Source of the DNA: an uncultured Flavobacteriaceae bacterium
Lineage (GTDB): Bacteria > Bacteroidota > Bacteroidia > Flavobacteriales > Flavobacteriaceae
Reading direction: 5' to 3'
DNA length: 59,345 nucleotides
Assembly: GCA_905479835.1 (NCBI GenBank)
Contig: CAJQNZ010000013.1
Location: 1-59,345 of the forward strand
Shown: positions 14,966-24,319 of the stretch, one piece after another
How the letters are laid out: each line of letters starts with the position of its first letter
How positions within the stretch are numbered: position 1 is the first letter of the stretch
The notes under the pieces: generated by a model
Databases searched by the model: none
What the model saw: only the letters and a program-made list of their open reading frames with translations
What the model was told of the DNA's origin: nothing
Translations under genes and position numbers: made by a program

Positions 14966-15463
14966 ATGAAAGATTCAATAATTTTAACAAACGAGCAAAT
15001 CAACCATAAAATAAAAAGAATTGCTTATCAGATACTCGAGACTAATTCAACAGAAAAAGAAATTATACTCGCAGGAATTACTGATAATGGGTTCATACTT
15101 TCCAAAAAAATAAAAGAAGCTCTTTCCCAAATATCAACTATTAATATTCTTTTATGCGAAGTTAAAATAGACAAGAAAAACCCTAGAAGTCAAATTATAA
15201 CATCATTAAATACAGGTGATTACAAAAATAAATCTTTAGTTCTTGTTGATGACGTGTTAAATTCAGGTACTACTTTAATGTATGGTGTGAAACATTTTTT
15301 AGAAGTACCTTTAAAGAGATTTAAAACAGCCGTACTTGTGAATCGAAATCATAAAAAATACCCTATAAAAGCAGATTTTAAAGGAGTTTCTTTATCAACT
15401 ACACTTCAAGATAATATTACTGTAAAATTTACAGGAAAAAAAGCAATTGCTTATTTAGATTAA
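14966..15463 (+). CDS. phosphoribosyltransferase family protein
   Basis: Type I PRTase fold. The PRPP-binding motif is VLVDDVLNSGTT (residues 91-102), with an N-terminal hood region and 165 aa overall. It resembles PyrR-type proteins (uracil PRTase and pyrimidine regulator), but the sequence alone does not fix the base specificity. Its 3' end overlaps the convergent aroK by 9 bp, so the two genes share terminal sequence. Translationally close to the S4 protein gene upstream. Confidence 0.82.
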   Translation: MKDSIILTNEQINHKIKRIAYQILETNSTEKEIILAGITDNGFILSKKIKEALSQISTINILLCEVKIDKKNPRSQIITSLNTGDYKNKSLVLVDDVLNSGTTLMYGVKHFLEVPLKRFKTAVLVNRNHKKYPIKADFKGVSLSTTLQDNITVKFTGKKAIAYLD

Positions 15464-15967
15464 AAAAGAAATTAAAACATTTACAACTTGTTGTATCGTT
15501 TTTTCTTCTGTTGAAATAATATGATTGGCCTTGTCATAAAATACACTTCTTTCAAATATATGTTTTGCTATAAATTCTCTTAATTTAGAAGGTTCAATTT
15601 CGGCAACCAATGGTCTACTTTCTTTCTCTTTCAACAATCTTGAATATAAAGTATCTAATGAAGGCTTTAAATAAAAAGACTTTGAATTTTTAAGTATTAC
15701 GTCCATATTTTCTCCAAAGGTTGGAGTTCCTCCTCCAAGAGAAAGAATAAAGTTTTCTTTTATAGATATAATTTCTTTCAAATACTCAGTTTCTTTCCTT
15801 CTAAAATAAATTTCACCTTTTTCAGAGAAAATAGCTGCTATTGATTTTTCTTCTTTTAATTCAATATATGAATCTAGATCGATAAAATCATAGCTCAATT
15901 GCTTCGCAAGCTCTTTACCTACAACTGATTTTCCGCTTGCCATATAACCCAATAAAACAATTTTCAT
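15455..15967 (-). CDS. aroK: shikimate kinase
   Basis: Phosphorylates shikimate at the 3-hydroxyl in chorismate synthesis. P-loop GYMASGKS (residues 7-14), shikimate-binding DLDSYIE (31-37), FRRKE with the substrate-binding Arg, and LGGGTP (near 80) are all present. At 170 aa it is a normal stand-alone AroK. A near-consensus -7 box on the minus strand lies about 30 bp upstream. Its 3' end overlaps the phosphoribosyltransferase gene by 9 bp. Confidence 0.94.
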   Translation of the reverse strand: MKIVLLGYMASGKSVVGKELAKQLSYDFIDLDSYIELKEEKSIAAIFSEKGEIYFRRKETEYLKEIISIKENFILSLGGGTPTFGENMDVILKNSKSFYLKPSLDTLYSRLLKEKESRPLVAEIEPSKLREFIAKHIFERSVFYDKANHIISTEEKTIQQVVNVLISFLI

Positions 15968-16028
15968 ATTTTTATTATTCTAATATTCAACTAAAAGGCA
16001 AATATCCAATAAAAAATTCTAAAAATGG

Positions 16029-16059
16029 TTTGTGAAGTAAACTTTTGATATTATATTTG
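16029..16059 (+). promoter_or_regulatory. promoter of the tRNA-Lys/tRNA-Leu unit
   Basis: TTTG (16029-16032), 19 bp, TATATTTG (16052-16059): a textbook Bacteroidota promoter, about 20 bp before tRNA-Lys. Confidence 0.75.
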
Positions 16060-16078
16060 CACTCGCTAAAAGAAGGAA

Positions 16079-16151
16079 GACTTGGTAGCTCAGTTGGTAG
16101 AGCACCTCCCTTTTAAGGAGGTGGTCCTGGGTTCGAGCCCCAGCCAAGTCA
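16079..16151 (+). tRNA. tRNA-Lys (TTT anticodon)
   Basis: The acceptor stem GACTTGG pairs with CCAAGTC. The anticodon stem CCTCC/GGAGG encloses CTTTTAA, giving anticodon TTT. The T-arm contains GTTCGAGCC. The 3' CCA is not encoded. Confidence 0.95.
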
Positions 16152-16152
16152 C

Positions 16153-16183
16153 AAAAAAGTTAAGGTAACACTTAACTTTTTTA
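16153..16183 (+). terminator. hairpin between the two tRNAs
   Basis: AAGTTAAG and CTTAACTT around a short loop followed by T6. It probably terminates or processes the tRNA-Lys transcript. Confidence 0.65.
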
Positions 16184-16201
16184 GTTTTATGAAAGTCTTA
16201 A

Positions 16202-16285
16202 GCGCGTATGGCGGAATTGGTAGACGCGCAAGCTTGAGGGGTTTGTGTCCGAAAGGATGTGCTGGTTCGACTCCAGTTACGCGCA
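16202..16285 (+). tRNA. tRNA-Leu (GAG anticodon)
   Basis: The acceptor stem GCGCGTA pairs with TACGCGC. The anticodon stem CAAGC/GTTTG encloses TTGAGGG, giving GAG. A long variable arm (TGTCCGAAAGGATG) marks a class II tRNA. CCA is not encoded. Confidence 0.94.
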
Positions 16286-16287
16286 CA

Positions 16288-16324
16288 AAAAAAATCTGTT
16301 ACACTATTTAACAGATTTTTTTAG
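16288..16324 (+). terminator. intrinsic terminator after tRNA-Leu
   Basis: AAATCTGTT and AACAGATTT around an 8-base loop, followed by T-rich sequence. Confidence 0.8.
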
Positions 16325-16392
16325 TTTAAAAATATTTAGAATCTTTCACAATTCTTTAACTTTTGCTATTCTTATTATTAGTATCATTGTAG

Positions 16393-17211
16393 ATGCTTAA
16401 AAAAATAATTGCCTTATTACTCTTAATCACAGTATCAATTGGATTTTCTCAAGAAATCAGTAATGATTCTATTCGGTCAAAAGAAATTGATGAAATTTCT
16501 TATTTAAAAGGGCAGATTGTAAATGGATTTGACAAGAAACCACTAAAAGATGCTCACGTATTTAATTTAAATACTGTAAGAGGAACTGTAACTCTAGATG
16601 ATGGTTCTTTTACGATTCCTACACAATTAAATGATACTATATTCTTATCTCATGTTGGTTTTCAATCTATTAAAATTAAAATAACGAACGATTTACTAAA
16701 AGGAAATGAATTGGAAATTGCATTGTTCGAAAAAGCAGAAGATATTGCTGAAGTAACTGTAAAATCTACAACATTGATAGGAGTACTTGAAATTGATGCT
16801 CGAAACATACCTCAAGATAAGTTTACTAGAATTCATATAAATGGTTTACCTCAGACTTACGAAGTTGGCAAACCAAGTAGAAAAACGTATAATTCTCCTG
16901 TTGATGCAATTTTTCATCCAATGGATTTTGTCTATAATCTTTTTGGCAAAAAACCAAAACAGTTGAAGAAATTGAAAAAAATGCGTGAAGAAGGTGAAAT
17001 AAGAGATATTCTAGATTCAAAAGTTAATAGAGAATTCATGTTAGAATATCTTGAATTAAGCAAACAAGAACTTGAAGAGTTATTAGATGAATGCAATTAT
17101 TCTGAATATTTTATAAAAAGAGCAAGTGATATTCAAGTAATAGAAGCCGTTCTCGAATGTTATGAAAATCACAAAGCACTGAAAAAAGGAAGTACAGAAA
17201 GAAAAAAATAA
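16393..17211 (+). CDS. secreted protein with carboxypeptidase-regulatory-like domain
   Basis: 272 aa. A signal peptide (LLLLITVSIGFSQ, about residues 7-20) is followed by a CarboxypepD_reg-like beta-sandwich at about residues 34-110 (KGQIVNGFDKKPLKDAHVFN, then GFQSIKIKI). After that comes an uncharacterised helical, charged C-terminal half. It is not a TonB receptor, because no barrel follows. Probably periplasmic or outer-membrane associated. Monocistronic, with a bidirectional terminator shared with the convergent prohibitin gene. Confidence 0.8.
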   Translation: MLKKIIALLLLITVSIGFSQEISNDSIRSKEIDEISYLKGQIVNGFDKKPLKDAHVFNLNTVRGTVTLDDGSFTIPTQLNDTIFLSHVGFQSIKIKITNDLLKGNELEIALFEKAEDIAEVTVKSTTLIGVLEIDARNIPQDKFTRIHINGLPQTYEVGKPSRKTYNSPVDAIFHPMDFVYNLFGKKPKQLKKLKKMREEGEIRDILDSKVNREFMLEYLELSKQELEELLDECNYSEYFIKRASDIQVIEAVLECYENHKALKKGSTERKK

Positions 17212-17222
17212 GTATATAAAAT

Positions 17223-17254
17223 AAAAAAGGTGTTCAATATGAACACCTTTTTTA
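17223..17254. terminator. bidirectional terminator between convergent genes
   Basis: GGTGTTC and GAACACC around AATAT, flanked by A6 and T6. Confidence 0.85.
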
Positions 17255-17270
17255 TTTGCAACTTGTCGTA

Positions 17271-18098
17271 TTAATTATTACCTAGTATTAAAGGCAATCC
17301 ATCTTTCCCTCCTACAATCACAACTTTAGAATTAGGTGATTCAGATAATTTTAAAGTAGCATCAATTCCTTTATCCTGTAAAATCTTATCGGTCAACGAA
17401 GCACTTAAAATTCTATTAGATTCTGCTTTACCTTTGGCTTCAATAATTACTTTTTCAGCTTCTTTAGCAGCTGTAACCAGTCTAAATTCATATTCAAGAG
17501 ACTCTTGTTCTTGTTTCAACTTACGCTCAATGGCATCTTTAATTGTATTAGGCAATGTAACATCTCTTACAAGCACTTCATTCAATTGCACATATTGCTT
17601 TTCTAAAATCTTCTTAGTTTCCTCATAGATTTCATCTTGTATTGCATCACGTTTGCTAGAATACAATTGTTCTGGTGTATAACGCCCTACAACACTTCTT
17701 GCCGCACTTCTTATTGCAGGTTGGATTACACGTTGTAGATATCCTTCTCCAAGAGATTGATGTAAATTTCCCAGATCATTATAAACTGGTTCATACCAAG
17801 CCGAAGCATCAATTTGAATTTCCAATCCATTGGATGATAAAACCTTCATTTTTTCAAATAATTCTTGTTGCCTTACTTCATATACATACACTTTATTCCA
17901 AGGCAATATTAGATGAAATCCTTCGCCTAAAGGTGGCTCGTCTGTAACAACTCCTCCTCCAAATGTTTTATATAATACTCCTGCTTCACCAGAATTTATT
18001 GTTACTGTTGATTTTGAAAAAAACATCAATGCTATAATAGCAATCGCTGCAATTCCTATGATTCCTTTTGGTAATTGTAACTGTGGTTGTTGTGCCAT
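17271..18098 (-). CDS. prohibitin / SPFH-band 7 membrane protein
   Basis: One N-terminal membrane segment (residues 12-27, IIGIAAIAIIALMFF) anchors an SPFH domain (about 30-210) and a coiled-coil tail. Signature stretches are GEAGVLYKTFGGGV and EQLYSSKRDAIQDEI. Proteins of this family form large membrane scaffolds and, in other bacteria, associate with FtsH or organise membrane microdomains; no partner gene is adjacent. Length 275 aa is typical of the prohibitin branch. Confidence 0.9.
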   Translation of the reverse strand: MAQQPQLQLPKGIIGIAAIAIIALMFFSKSTVTINSGEAGVLYKTFGGGVVTDEPPLGEGFHLILPWNKVYVYEVRQQELFEKMKVLSSNGLEIQIDASAWYEPVYNDLGNLHQSLGEGYLQRVIQPAIRSAARSVVGRYTPEQLYSSKRDAIQDEIYEETKKILEKQYVQLNEVLVRDVTLPNTIKDAIERKLKQEQESLEYEFRLVTAAKEAEKVIIEAKGKAESNRILSASLTDKILQDKGIDATLKLSESPNSKVVIVGGKDGLPLILGNN

Positions 18099-18213
18099 AT
18101 CTTTATTCTTTTTAAGTTTATACCTCGATGCAGAGAATTCGAAGTTTAGTTTATTTTACCCAAAAAAAGGATTTTTATAATCCCAATAAAATTTTTTGGA
18201 TAACTCCCTGCGA

Positions 18214-20238
18214 TTAAATTAATCCATTATATTTTCTAATAATCCATTCTATACTCAAAGATAGTATAATTAAGCCTAATAACCACTTCCAGTCTATAAT
18301 TGAATTTTGCTTTCGCTCACTTTTTTGCTTTGAGATAAACCGTTTATCTTCTATCAAATCAGCGCTTAGGCTGTCAAGATTATTTAAATAAAATAATTTC
18401 CCTTCAGATTTTCTTGCAACTGAAGAAAGTTTTTCATTCTGTGCTCTTGTATGTTGTTGTTCTGTGCTAAAATTTAAAATTTTAAAATTACCTCTTGATT
18501 TAACATTTTGATTATCTATTGTTACAGAAAAACTATAATCTCCATCTTTTAATCCTGTCAATTCTACTTGATACCAATTATCTTTTAAAGAAAAAGGAAC
18601 GCTTGTCGTTTTATTAGTTTCTGTGTTTCGAAATGATAATAAAATAGAAGCATTTGAATCAAAAACATAATTTTTATCAAGATAATTGGCACGTATGATA
18701 ACTTCATCATTGGAATAATAAAATGAATTGTAGTCAATCGTCAATCTTTTTTCTTTTTTATTCACGGATAGATATTGCATCATTTTACCAATCAATTCAT
18801 CATAATCTTGAAAAGATTGACTTTCTATAAATGAAGTCATTCTCCATCTCCAACTATTCTCGCCTAGCAATATCACTCCTCTCCTATCATTCTGATCAAA
18901 GGTTGCTAGCAAAGGTTGTTCTGAAGGAAAATTTCCAATCTGCTGAAACAATAATGTTTCAAATGGAATTTTAAATTGTACTTCTCCAAACTTGTCAACT
19001 AAAGGACTAAAGGCATTAACACCTATATCCTCAACAACAAATCCTCCAAAAGATGAATTATAAATTGGTCCATAATTCTCTGTCTGATTGATTGCTTTTT
19101 TTTCAAAATTATCTTGAACTGTATTTAAAAAATTCCAATCAGTCTTTGATCCTGTGATAATAAAATAGTTGGTTTTTTGAGATTTTAAATCAGCAAATAC
19201 TTTCTGAAATGAATTATTGGGCTGGTATAAAATAACTGTCTGATATTCTTCCAACTTAAAATTATCTGTGCATTTCATTAAAGTAACTTTTCGCTGCTTG
19301 TTACTTTCAATTGCCTTTTTTAAAGAACCAATATCTGGATGTAAAAAAGAAGATAACATCAATACTCTTGACTGCTCATCAATTACATCAACTACGAAAT
19401 TTTTAGTATTATTAATCTTGTTTTTTTCATTTTCCAAATAATCTATTCGTGCAGAATAGTAGTGTGTTCCGACCTCATTGGCTAGTAAATGAAAAGAAAA
19501 ATTTTGAGAACTATTATTTGAAGAAAACTCTATTTTCTTTGAAAATACTTTTTGCTTTCCATTGTAAACTGAAAACTGACTAGAAACTGTCCTCTCACCA
19601 TCATAATTCAAAAACACTTCTATTGGAAATTTATTTTTAAAATAAGCATATTTATTAGCATTTAATTGAGATATCTTCAAATCCGAATATCGTGTGGTAT
19701 CACCTACAATTATTGGAAAAACAGGTTGAATGAATTTCGAATACTCATAATCTGAACCATAGGTTTGGTTTCCATCAGAAATTAAAAGTACGGGAGCTAT
19801 AGCATCTTTATACAATTCGTTGAATTGCTTAAAAGGTTTGGAAATATTGGTTTGCTTTTTGTCAAAATTTAATGAGTCTAATTTCTCAATATCAGAAGAA
19901 AAAGCAAAATAATCAATATCAAATTTTTCGTTCAATTCCACATCATTCTTTAAGCCTTCCACCAATTTTAAAACCTCATTTTCTTGTTTAAAATTAGCAA
20001 TTGAAGAAGAATTATCAACTGCAACCACCAGATTTGGCTTAATTGTCTCAATTTCTATCTGCTCAACTTGAAAATTAAGCAATAACAAAAATAGTGAGAA
20101 AAGAGAAATAAAACGCAAAAAAGCCAATAGTACACTGGTTTTTCCATTTTTTTTTGATTTATAAAAATAATGGAATACGGCAATTAGCAATGCTAGTATT
20201 ACTGCACCTATAATAAAAAGTAAATTTTCTGTCTGCAT
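18214..20238 (-). CDS. VWA-like domain membrane protein of Bacteroidota
   Basis: 674 aa. Two N-terminal membrane helices (about 6-26 and 37-56) precede a VWA-like segment with a MIDAS-type DNSSS (in VVAVDNSSSIA), followed by beta-rich modules and a final membrane helix (WKWLLGLIILSLSIEWII). The layout resembles BatA/BatB-like N-terminal membrane proteins, but there is no MoxR ATPase or bat cluster beside it. Most of the protein should lie in the periplasm. Function unknown. It ends a minus-strand pair with fabG 14 bp upstream. Confidence 0.75.
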   Translation of the reverse strand: MQTENLLFIIGAVILALLIAVFHYFYKSKKNGKTSVLLAFLRFISLFSLFLLLLNFQVEQIEIETIKPNLVVAVDNSSSIANFKQENEVLKLVEGLKNDVELNEKFDIDYFAFSSDIEKLDSLNFDKKQTNISKPFKQFNELYKDAIAPVLLISDGNQTYGSDYEYSKFIQPVFPIIVGDTTRYSDLKISQLNANKYAYFKNKFPIEVFLNYDGERTVSSQFSVYNGKQKVFSKKIEFSSNNSSQNFSFHLLANEVGTHYYSARIDYLENEKNKINNTKNFVVDVIDEQSRVLMLSSFLHPDIGSLKKAIESNKQRKVTLMKCTDNFKLEEYQTVILYQPNNSFQKVFADLKSQKTNYFIITGSKTDWNFLNTVQDNFEKKAINQTENYGPIYNSSFGGFVVEDIGVNAFSPLVDKFGEVQFKIPFETLLFQQIGNFPSEQPLLATFDQNDRRGVILLGENSWRWRMTSFIESQSFQDYDELIGKMMQYLSVNKKEKRLTIDYNSFYYSNDEVIIRANYLDKNYVFDSNASILLSFRNTETNKTTSVPFSLKDNWYQVELTGLKDGDYSFSVTIDNQNVKSRGNFKILNFSTEQQHTRAQNEKLSSVARKSEGKLFYLNNLDSLSADLIEDKRFISKQKSERKQNSIIDWKWLLGLIILSLSIEWIIRKYNGLI

Positions 20239-20252
20239 TAAATCTATGGCTA

Positions 20253-20999
20253 TTAAGTAAGCATACCTCCATCAACGCTCAAGGTCTGTCCTGTAATGTA
20301 AGAACTCATATCTGAAGCAAGAAAAACACAAGCATTGGCAATATCTTCAGGACTTCCTCCACGTTTTAATGGGATTGAAGCTCTCCAGCCTTTTACTGTT
20401 TCTTCATCAAGTTTATCAGTCATTTCAGTTTCGATAAATCCTGGAGCAATCACATTACTTCTGATGTTTCTAGAACCCAATTCCAATGCAACAGATTTAG
20501 AAAAACCTATAATTCCTGCTTTGGATGCAGCATAATTGGCTTGTCCTGCATTTCCTTTCAATCCTACAACCGAACTCATATTAATTATAGAACCTGAACG
20601 TTGTTTCATCATTGGACGAATCACCGCTTTGGTCAAATTGAAAACTGATTTTAAATTAACTTCTATCACTTTGTCAAAATCGTCTTCTGAAATACGCATC
20701 AACAAGTTGTCTTTCGTAATTCCAGCATTATTAATTAATATATCAATCGTTCCAAATTCTTTCATTACATCAGCAGCCAGTTCTTGAGCAGCGTCAAAAT
20801 CGGCAGCATTGGATTGATAACCTTTTGCTTTCACTCCTAGATCGCTCAATTCTTTTTCTAATGCAATCGCAGCATCAACAGAAGAACTATAGGTAAAAGC
20901 AACATTTGAACCTTGTCTAGCAAACTCAATTGCAATTCCCTTTCCTATCCCACGACTTGCACCTGTAATCAGTGCTGTTTTATTTTCTAATAATTTCAT
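20253..20999 (-). CDS. fabG: 3-oxoacyl-[acyl-carrier-protein] reductase
   Basis: NADPH-dependent reduction of 3-oxoacyl-ACP in fatty acid elongation. It has TGASRGIG (residues 13-20), NNAGIT, the catalytic Ser in NMSSVVG and YAASK with catalytic Tyr and Lys. It ends GQTLSVDGGM as in FabG proteins. The ATG at 20999 gives 248 aa; the longer frame reaches past a minus-strand TATCTTTG box (20020-20027 offset by 1000, i.e. 21020-21027) and is rejected. Divergent from acs. Confidence 0.93.
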   Translation of the reverse strand: MKLLENKTALITGASRGIGKGIAIEFARQGSNVAFTYSSSVDAAIALEKELSDLGVKAKGYQSNAADFDAAQELAADVMKEFGTIDILINNAGITKDNLLMRISEDDFDKVIEVNLKSVFNLTKAVIRPMMKQRSGSIINMSSVVGLKGNAGQANYAASKAGIIGFSKSVALELGSRNIRSNVIAPGFIETEMTDKLDEETVKGWRASIPLKRGGSPEDIANACVFLASDMSSYITGQTLSVDGGMLT

Positions 21000-21019
21000 C
21001 TTATCAATAATTTGAAAAC

Positions 21020-21027
21020 CAAAGATA
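21020..21027 (-). promoter_or_regulatory. -7 box for fabG
   Basis: TATCTTTG on the minus strand, 20 bp upstream of the fabG ATG. No clear -33 element. Confidence 0.45.
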
Positions 21028-21108
21028 AGAAAAGATACACTTGTCTGGCTTGGATGAAAAAGTTTTTTCTTAATTTTAAAAAATAATTTCAAACCCAATT
21101 CTCAACAC

Positions 21109-23034
21109 ATGAGTAACTATCACATAAAACATTTAGAAGAATACTATCAAGTCTATAGAAAATCAATCAATGAACCAGAAAATTTCTGGGAAGAAATTGC
21201 TGAAGAACATTTTTTATGGAGAAAAAAATGGGATAACGTATTGGAATGGGATTTTAAGAAACCTGAAGTAAAATGGTTTCAAGGAGCAAAATTAAACATT
21301 ACTGAAAATTGCATTGATCGACATCTTGCAACACGTGGTGAAAAAACTGCAATTTTATTTGAACCGAATGACCCAAAAGAATCTGCCGAGCATATTACCT
21401 ATAATCAATTGTATGAACGTGTCAATAAATTTGCCAATGTTCTTAAAGAGCAAGGAATTAAAAAAGGGGATCGAGTATGTATTTATTTGCCTATGATTCC
21501 AGAATTGGCAATATCTGTGTTAGCGTGTGCACGAATTGGAGCCATCCATTCTGTTGTGTTTGCAGGGTTCTCTGCAACGGCATTGTCCACAAGAATCAAT
21601 GATAGTGACTGTAAAATGGTCATTACTTCTGACGGTTCGTATCGTGGTGCAAAAACAATTGACTTGAAAGGAATTGTAGATGAAGGGCTTGAAAGTTGTG
21701 ATTGTGTAGAAACGGTATTGGTCGTAAAAAGAATACAGTCAGAAATTAATATGAAAGAAGGTCGTGATAAATGGATACAGCCTCTTTTGGACAATGCATC
21801 AGTAGATTGTAAGGCAGAAATTATGGATGCTGAAGATCCATTGTTCATCTTATATACTTCAGGTTCAACTGGACAACCCAAAGGAATGGTTCATACAACT
21901 GCTGGATACATGGTTTATACGGCTTATACTTTTAAAAACGTTTTTCAATATCGTGAGAATGATGTGTATTGGTGTACTGCGGATATTGGGTGGATTACTG
22001 GACACAGTTATATCGTTTATGGACCATTGGCAAATGGAGCAACAACAGTAATGTTTGAAGGGGTTCCTAGTTATCCAGATTATGGGCGTTTTTGGCAAAT
22101 AGTAGAAAAACATAAAATAAATCAATTTTATACCGCTCCGACAGCAATACGAGCATTGGCAAAAGAAGGATTGAAAGTCGTAGAGCCTTATGATTTATCT
22201 TCTTTAAAAGTATTAGGAACCGTAGGCGAACCTATCAATGAAGAGGCTTGGCATTGGTACAATGATAATATTGGGAATAAAAAAAGCCCTATTGTAGACA
22301 CTTGGTGGCAGACAGAAACAGGAGGAATTATGATTACACCTATTCCATATGTTACGCCTACCAAACCAACCTATGCAACATTACCATTTATTGGGATTCA
22401 ACCTACTTTAATGGATGAAAATAGTGAAGAACTTAAAGGAAATCAAGTAGAAGGACGATTATGTATTAAATTCCCTTGGCCTTCAATGGCGAGAACTATT
22501 TGGGGAAATCATCAACGTTATAAAGACACCTATTTTTCTGCTTATGAAAATAAATATTTTACTGGAGATGGTGCTTTACGAGATGAAGTAGGATATTATA
22601 GAATTACTGGACGTGTTGACGATGTCATTATTGTTTCTGGACACAATCTTGGAACGGCTCCTATTGAAGATGCTGTCAATGAACATCCTGCAGTTGCTGA
22701 ATCTGCTATTGTTGGTTTTCCACATGATGTAAAAGGGAATGCATTGTATGGTTATGTAATCTTAAAAGATGTAGGGGAAGATCGAAATCACGATAATCTG
22801 AGAAAAGAAATCAATCAGATAATTACTGAGCATATTGGACCTATTGCCAAACTTGATAAAATCCAATTTACTGTCGGATTACCCAAAACACGTTCTGGAA
22901 AAATTATGAGACGCATCTTGAGAAAAATTGCGCATAAAGACATCAATAATCTTGGTGATATCAGTACCTTATTAAATCCAGAAGTTGTTGAGAGTATCAT
23001 TAAAGGGTCCAATAAATCGAATGTGAATTGGTAG
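21109..23034 (+). CDS. acs: acetyl-CoA synthetase (AMP-forming)
   Basis: Activates acetate to acetyl-CoA through acetyl-AMP. The AMP-binding loop is YTSGSTGQPKG (near residue 250), the WWQTETGG motif lies near 400, and the C-terminal LPKTRSGKIMRR contains the catalytic Lys that is acetylation-controlled in other bacteria. The 641-aa length is typical of Acs. Its stop lies 2 bp from the convergent exporter gene. No actP or acetate operon is adjacent. Confidence 0.95.
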   Translation: MSNYHIKHLEEYYQVYRKSINEPENFWEEIAEEHFLWRKKWDNVLEWDFKKPEVKWFQGAKLNITENCIDRHLATRGEKTAILFEPNDPKESAEHITYNQLYERVNKFANVLKEQGIKKGDRVCIYLPMIPELAISVLACARIGAIHSVVFAGFSATALSTRINDSDCKMVITSDGSYRGAKTIDLKGIVDEGLESCDCVETVLVVKRIQSEINMKEGRDKWIQPLLDNASVDCKAEIMDAEDPLFILYTSGSTGQPKGMVHTTAGYMVYTAYTFKNVFQYRENDVYWCTADIGWITGHSYIVYGPLANGATTVMFEGVPSYPDYGRFWQIVEKHKINQFYTAPTAIRALAKEGLKVVEPYDLSSLKVLGTVGEPINEEAWHWYNDNIGNKKSPIVDTWWQTETGGIMITPIPYVTPTKPTYATLPFIGIQPTLMDENSEELKGNQVEGRLCIKFPWPSMARTIWGNHQRYKDTYFSAYENKYFTGDGALRDEVGYYRITGRVDDVIIVSGHNLGTAPIEDAVNEHPAVAESAIVGFPHDVKGNALYGYVILKDVGEDRNHDNLRKEINQIITEHIGPIAKLDKIQFTVGLPKTRSGKIMRRILRKIAHKDINNLGDISTLLNPEVVESIIKGSNKSNVNW

Positions 23035-23036
23035 AT

Positions 23037-24245
23037 TTAATTTATCGCAACACGTTCATTATACCTTTTTAATACTATAAATATTATAACAGATAAAATT
23101 CCAAAAATTGAAAACCCTATAAATAAAGGCAATACAGAATCGGTCACAAAACCACCTATATAGTTGGCTATAGGAACTGCCATTACTGTAGAGAAAAATC
23201 CATTAATAGCCGCGCCAATACCTGCAATATGACCTAATGGTTCCATCGCTAATGCTCTTAAATTTCCAAATAAAAAGCCAATAGCAAAAAATTGTAATGC
23301 GAAAAAACCTATTAATATTTCTATCCTTGGATTTACTCCTGATGAGAATAATACTACATATAAAAGTGAGATTAAAACGTAAGCAACTGTTGCTGTAAAT
23401 GCAATTCGCCACATTCCATACTTAACAACCAACCTACTATTCATAAATGTTGCAAATCCTACTGAAATTGCCAAACTAGCAAAAATATAAGGAAACATTT
23501 CAGCCATATGATATTGTTTTTCAAATATTTGCTGAGATGTACTTAAATACACCATAAACGATCCTGTAATAAAACCAGAAACTAATGTGAATCCAACTGA
23601 ATTTTTATGCTTCATAAATTCTTTCGTTCCATCAATAAAAATCCTAGGAGAATATCGAATTTTATTTTCTTTTTTCAAGGTTTCTGGTTGCCGCTTCCAA
23701 AACCAAATCATAATTAATATTCCTATGAATAAATTCACATGAAATATAGACTTCCATCCATATTGAACCCATAAAAACTGCCCAAATGCTGGTGCAATCA
23801 CGGGAACCAAAATAAAAATCATCACAACCATTGATATGATTTTGGCCATGTAGTTTCCTCTATATGAATCACGAATCATGGTAATAGCCATTGTCCGAGG
23901 AGATGACAGACCTACTCCTTGCAACACTCTTCCAAAAATCATCATTTCAAAACTTTCAGTAGTCACACAGATAATGGAAGCAATAATAAATAAAACAAAT
24001 CCAACATACACAATTGGTTTTCTTCCAAAACTATCTGATAAAGGTCCAAAAATTAATTGTCCAAACCCCAATCCTAAAAAAATCATAGTAATCAATAACT
24101 GATTATGATTCGGATTAACAACTCCCAAAGAGGAACCTATTTCTGGAAGCGCAGGTAACAATGCATCAATTGATACAGCAACTGTTGACATTAATGCAGC
24201 CATTAAAAAGATAAATTCTACTTTAAGATCTTGTTGTTTTTGCAT
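23037..24245 (-). CDS. MFS exporter, Bcr/CflA drug-resistance family
   Basis: Twelve predicted membrane helices in 402 aa. The MFS loop 2-3 motif appears as GPLSDSFGRKP (near residue 66), and GRVLQGVGLSSPRTMAITMIRD in helices 4-5 is characteristic of the Bcr/CflA subgroup. These pumps export drugs or small metabolites such as bicyclomycin or cysteine; the substrate here is unknown. The upstream gene on the same strand is separated by a terminator, so the gene is likely independent. Confidence 0.88.
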   Translation of the reverse strand: MQKQQDLKVEFIFLMAALMSTVAVSIDALLPALPEIGSSLGVVNPNHNQLLITMIFLGLGFGQLIFGPLSDSFGRKPIVYVGFVLFIIASIICVTTESFEMMIFGRVLQGVGLSSPRTMAITMIRDSYRGNYMAKIISMVVMIFILVPVIAPAFGQFLWVQYGWKSIFHVNLFIGILIMIWFWKRQPETLKKENKIRYSPRIFIDGTKEFMKHKNSVGFTLVSGFITGSFMVYLSTSQQIFEKQYHMAEMFPYIFASLAISVGFATFMNSRLVVKYGMWRIAFTATVAYVLISLLYVVLFSSGVNPRIEILIGFFALQFFAIGFLFGNLRALAMEPLGHIAGIGAAINGFFSTVMAVPIANYIGGFVTDSVLPLFIGFSIFGILSVIIFIVLKRYNERVAIN

Positions 24246-24270
24246 TGGGCAAATGTACCATTTGATGCAT

Positions 24271-24300
24271 AAAAAAACCGCTAAGAGGCGGTTTTTATTT
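24271..24300 (-). terminator. intrinsic terminator of the M16 gene
   Basis: On the minus strand, AAAAACCGC and GCGGTTTTTTT around a 6-base loop, between the M16 stop and the exporter start. Confidence 0.75.
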
Positions 24301-24319
24301 AAATATAATGATTGAAAGT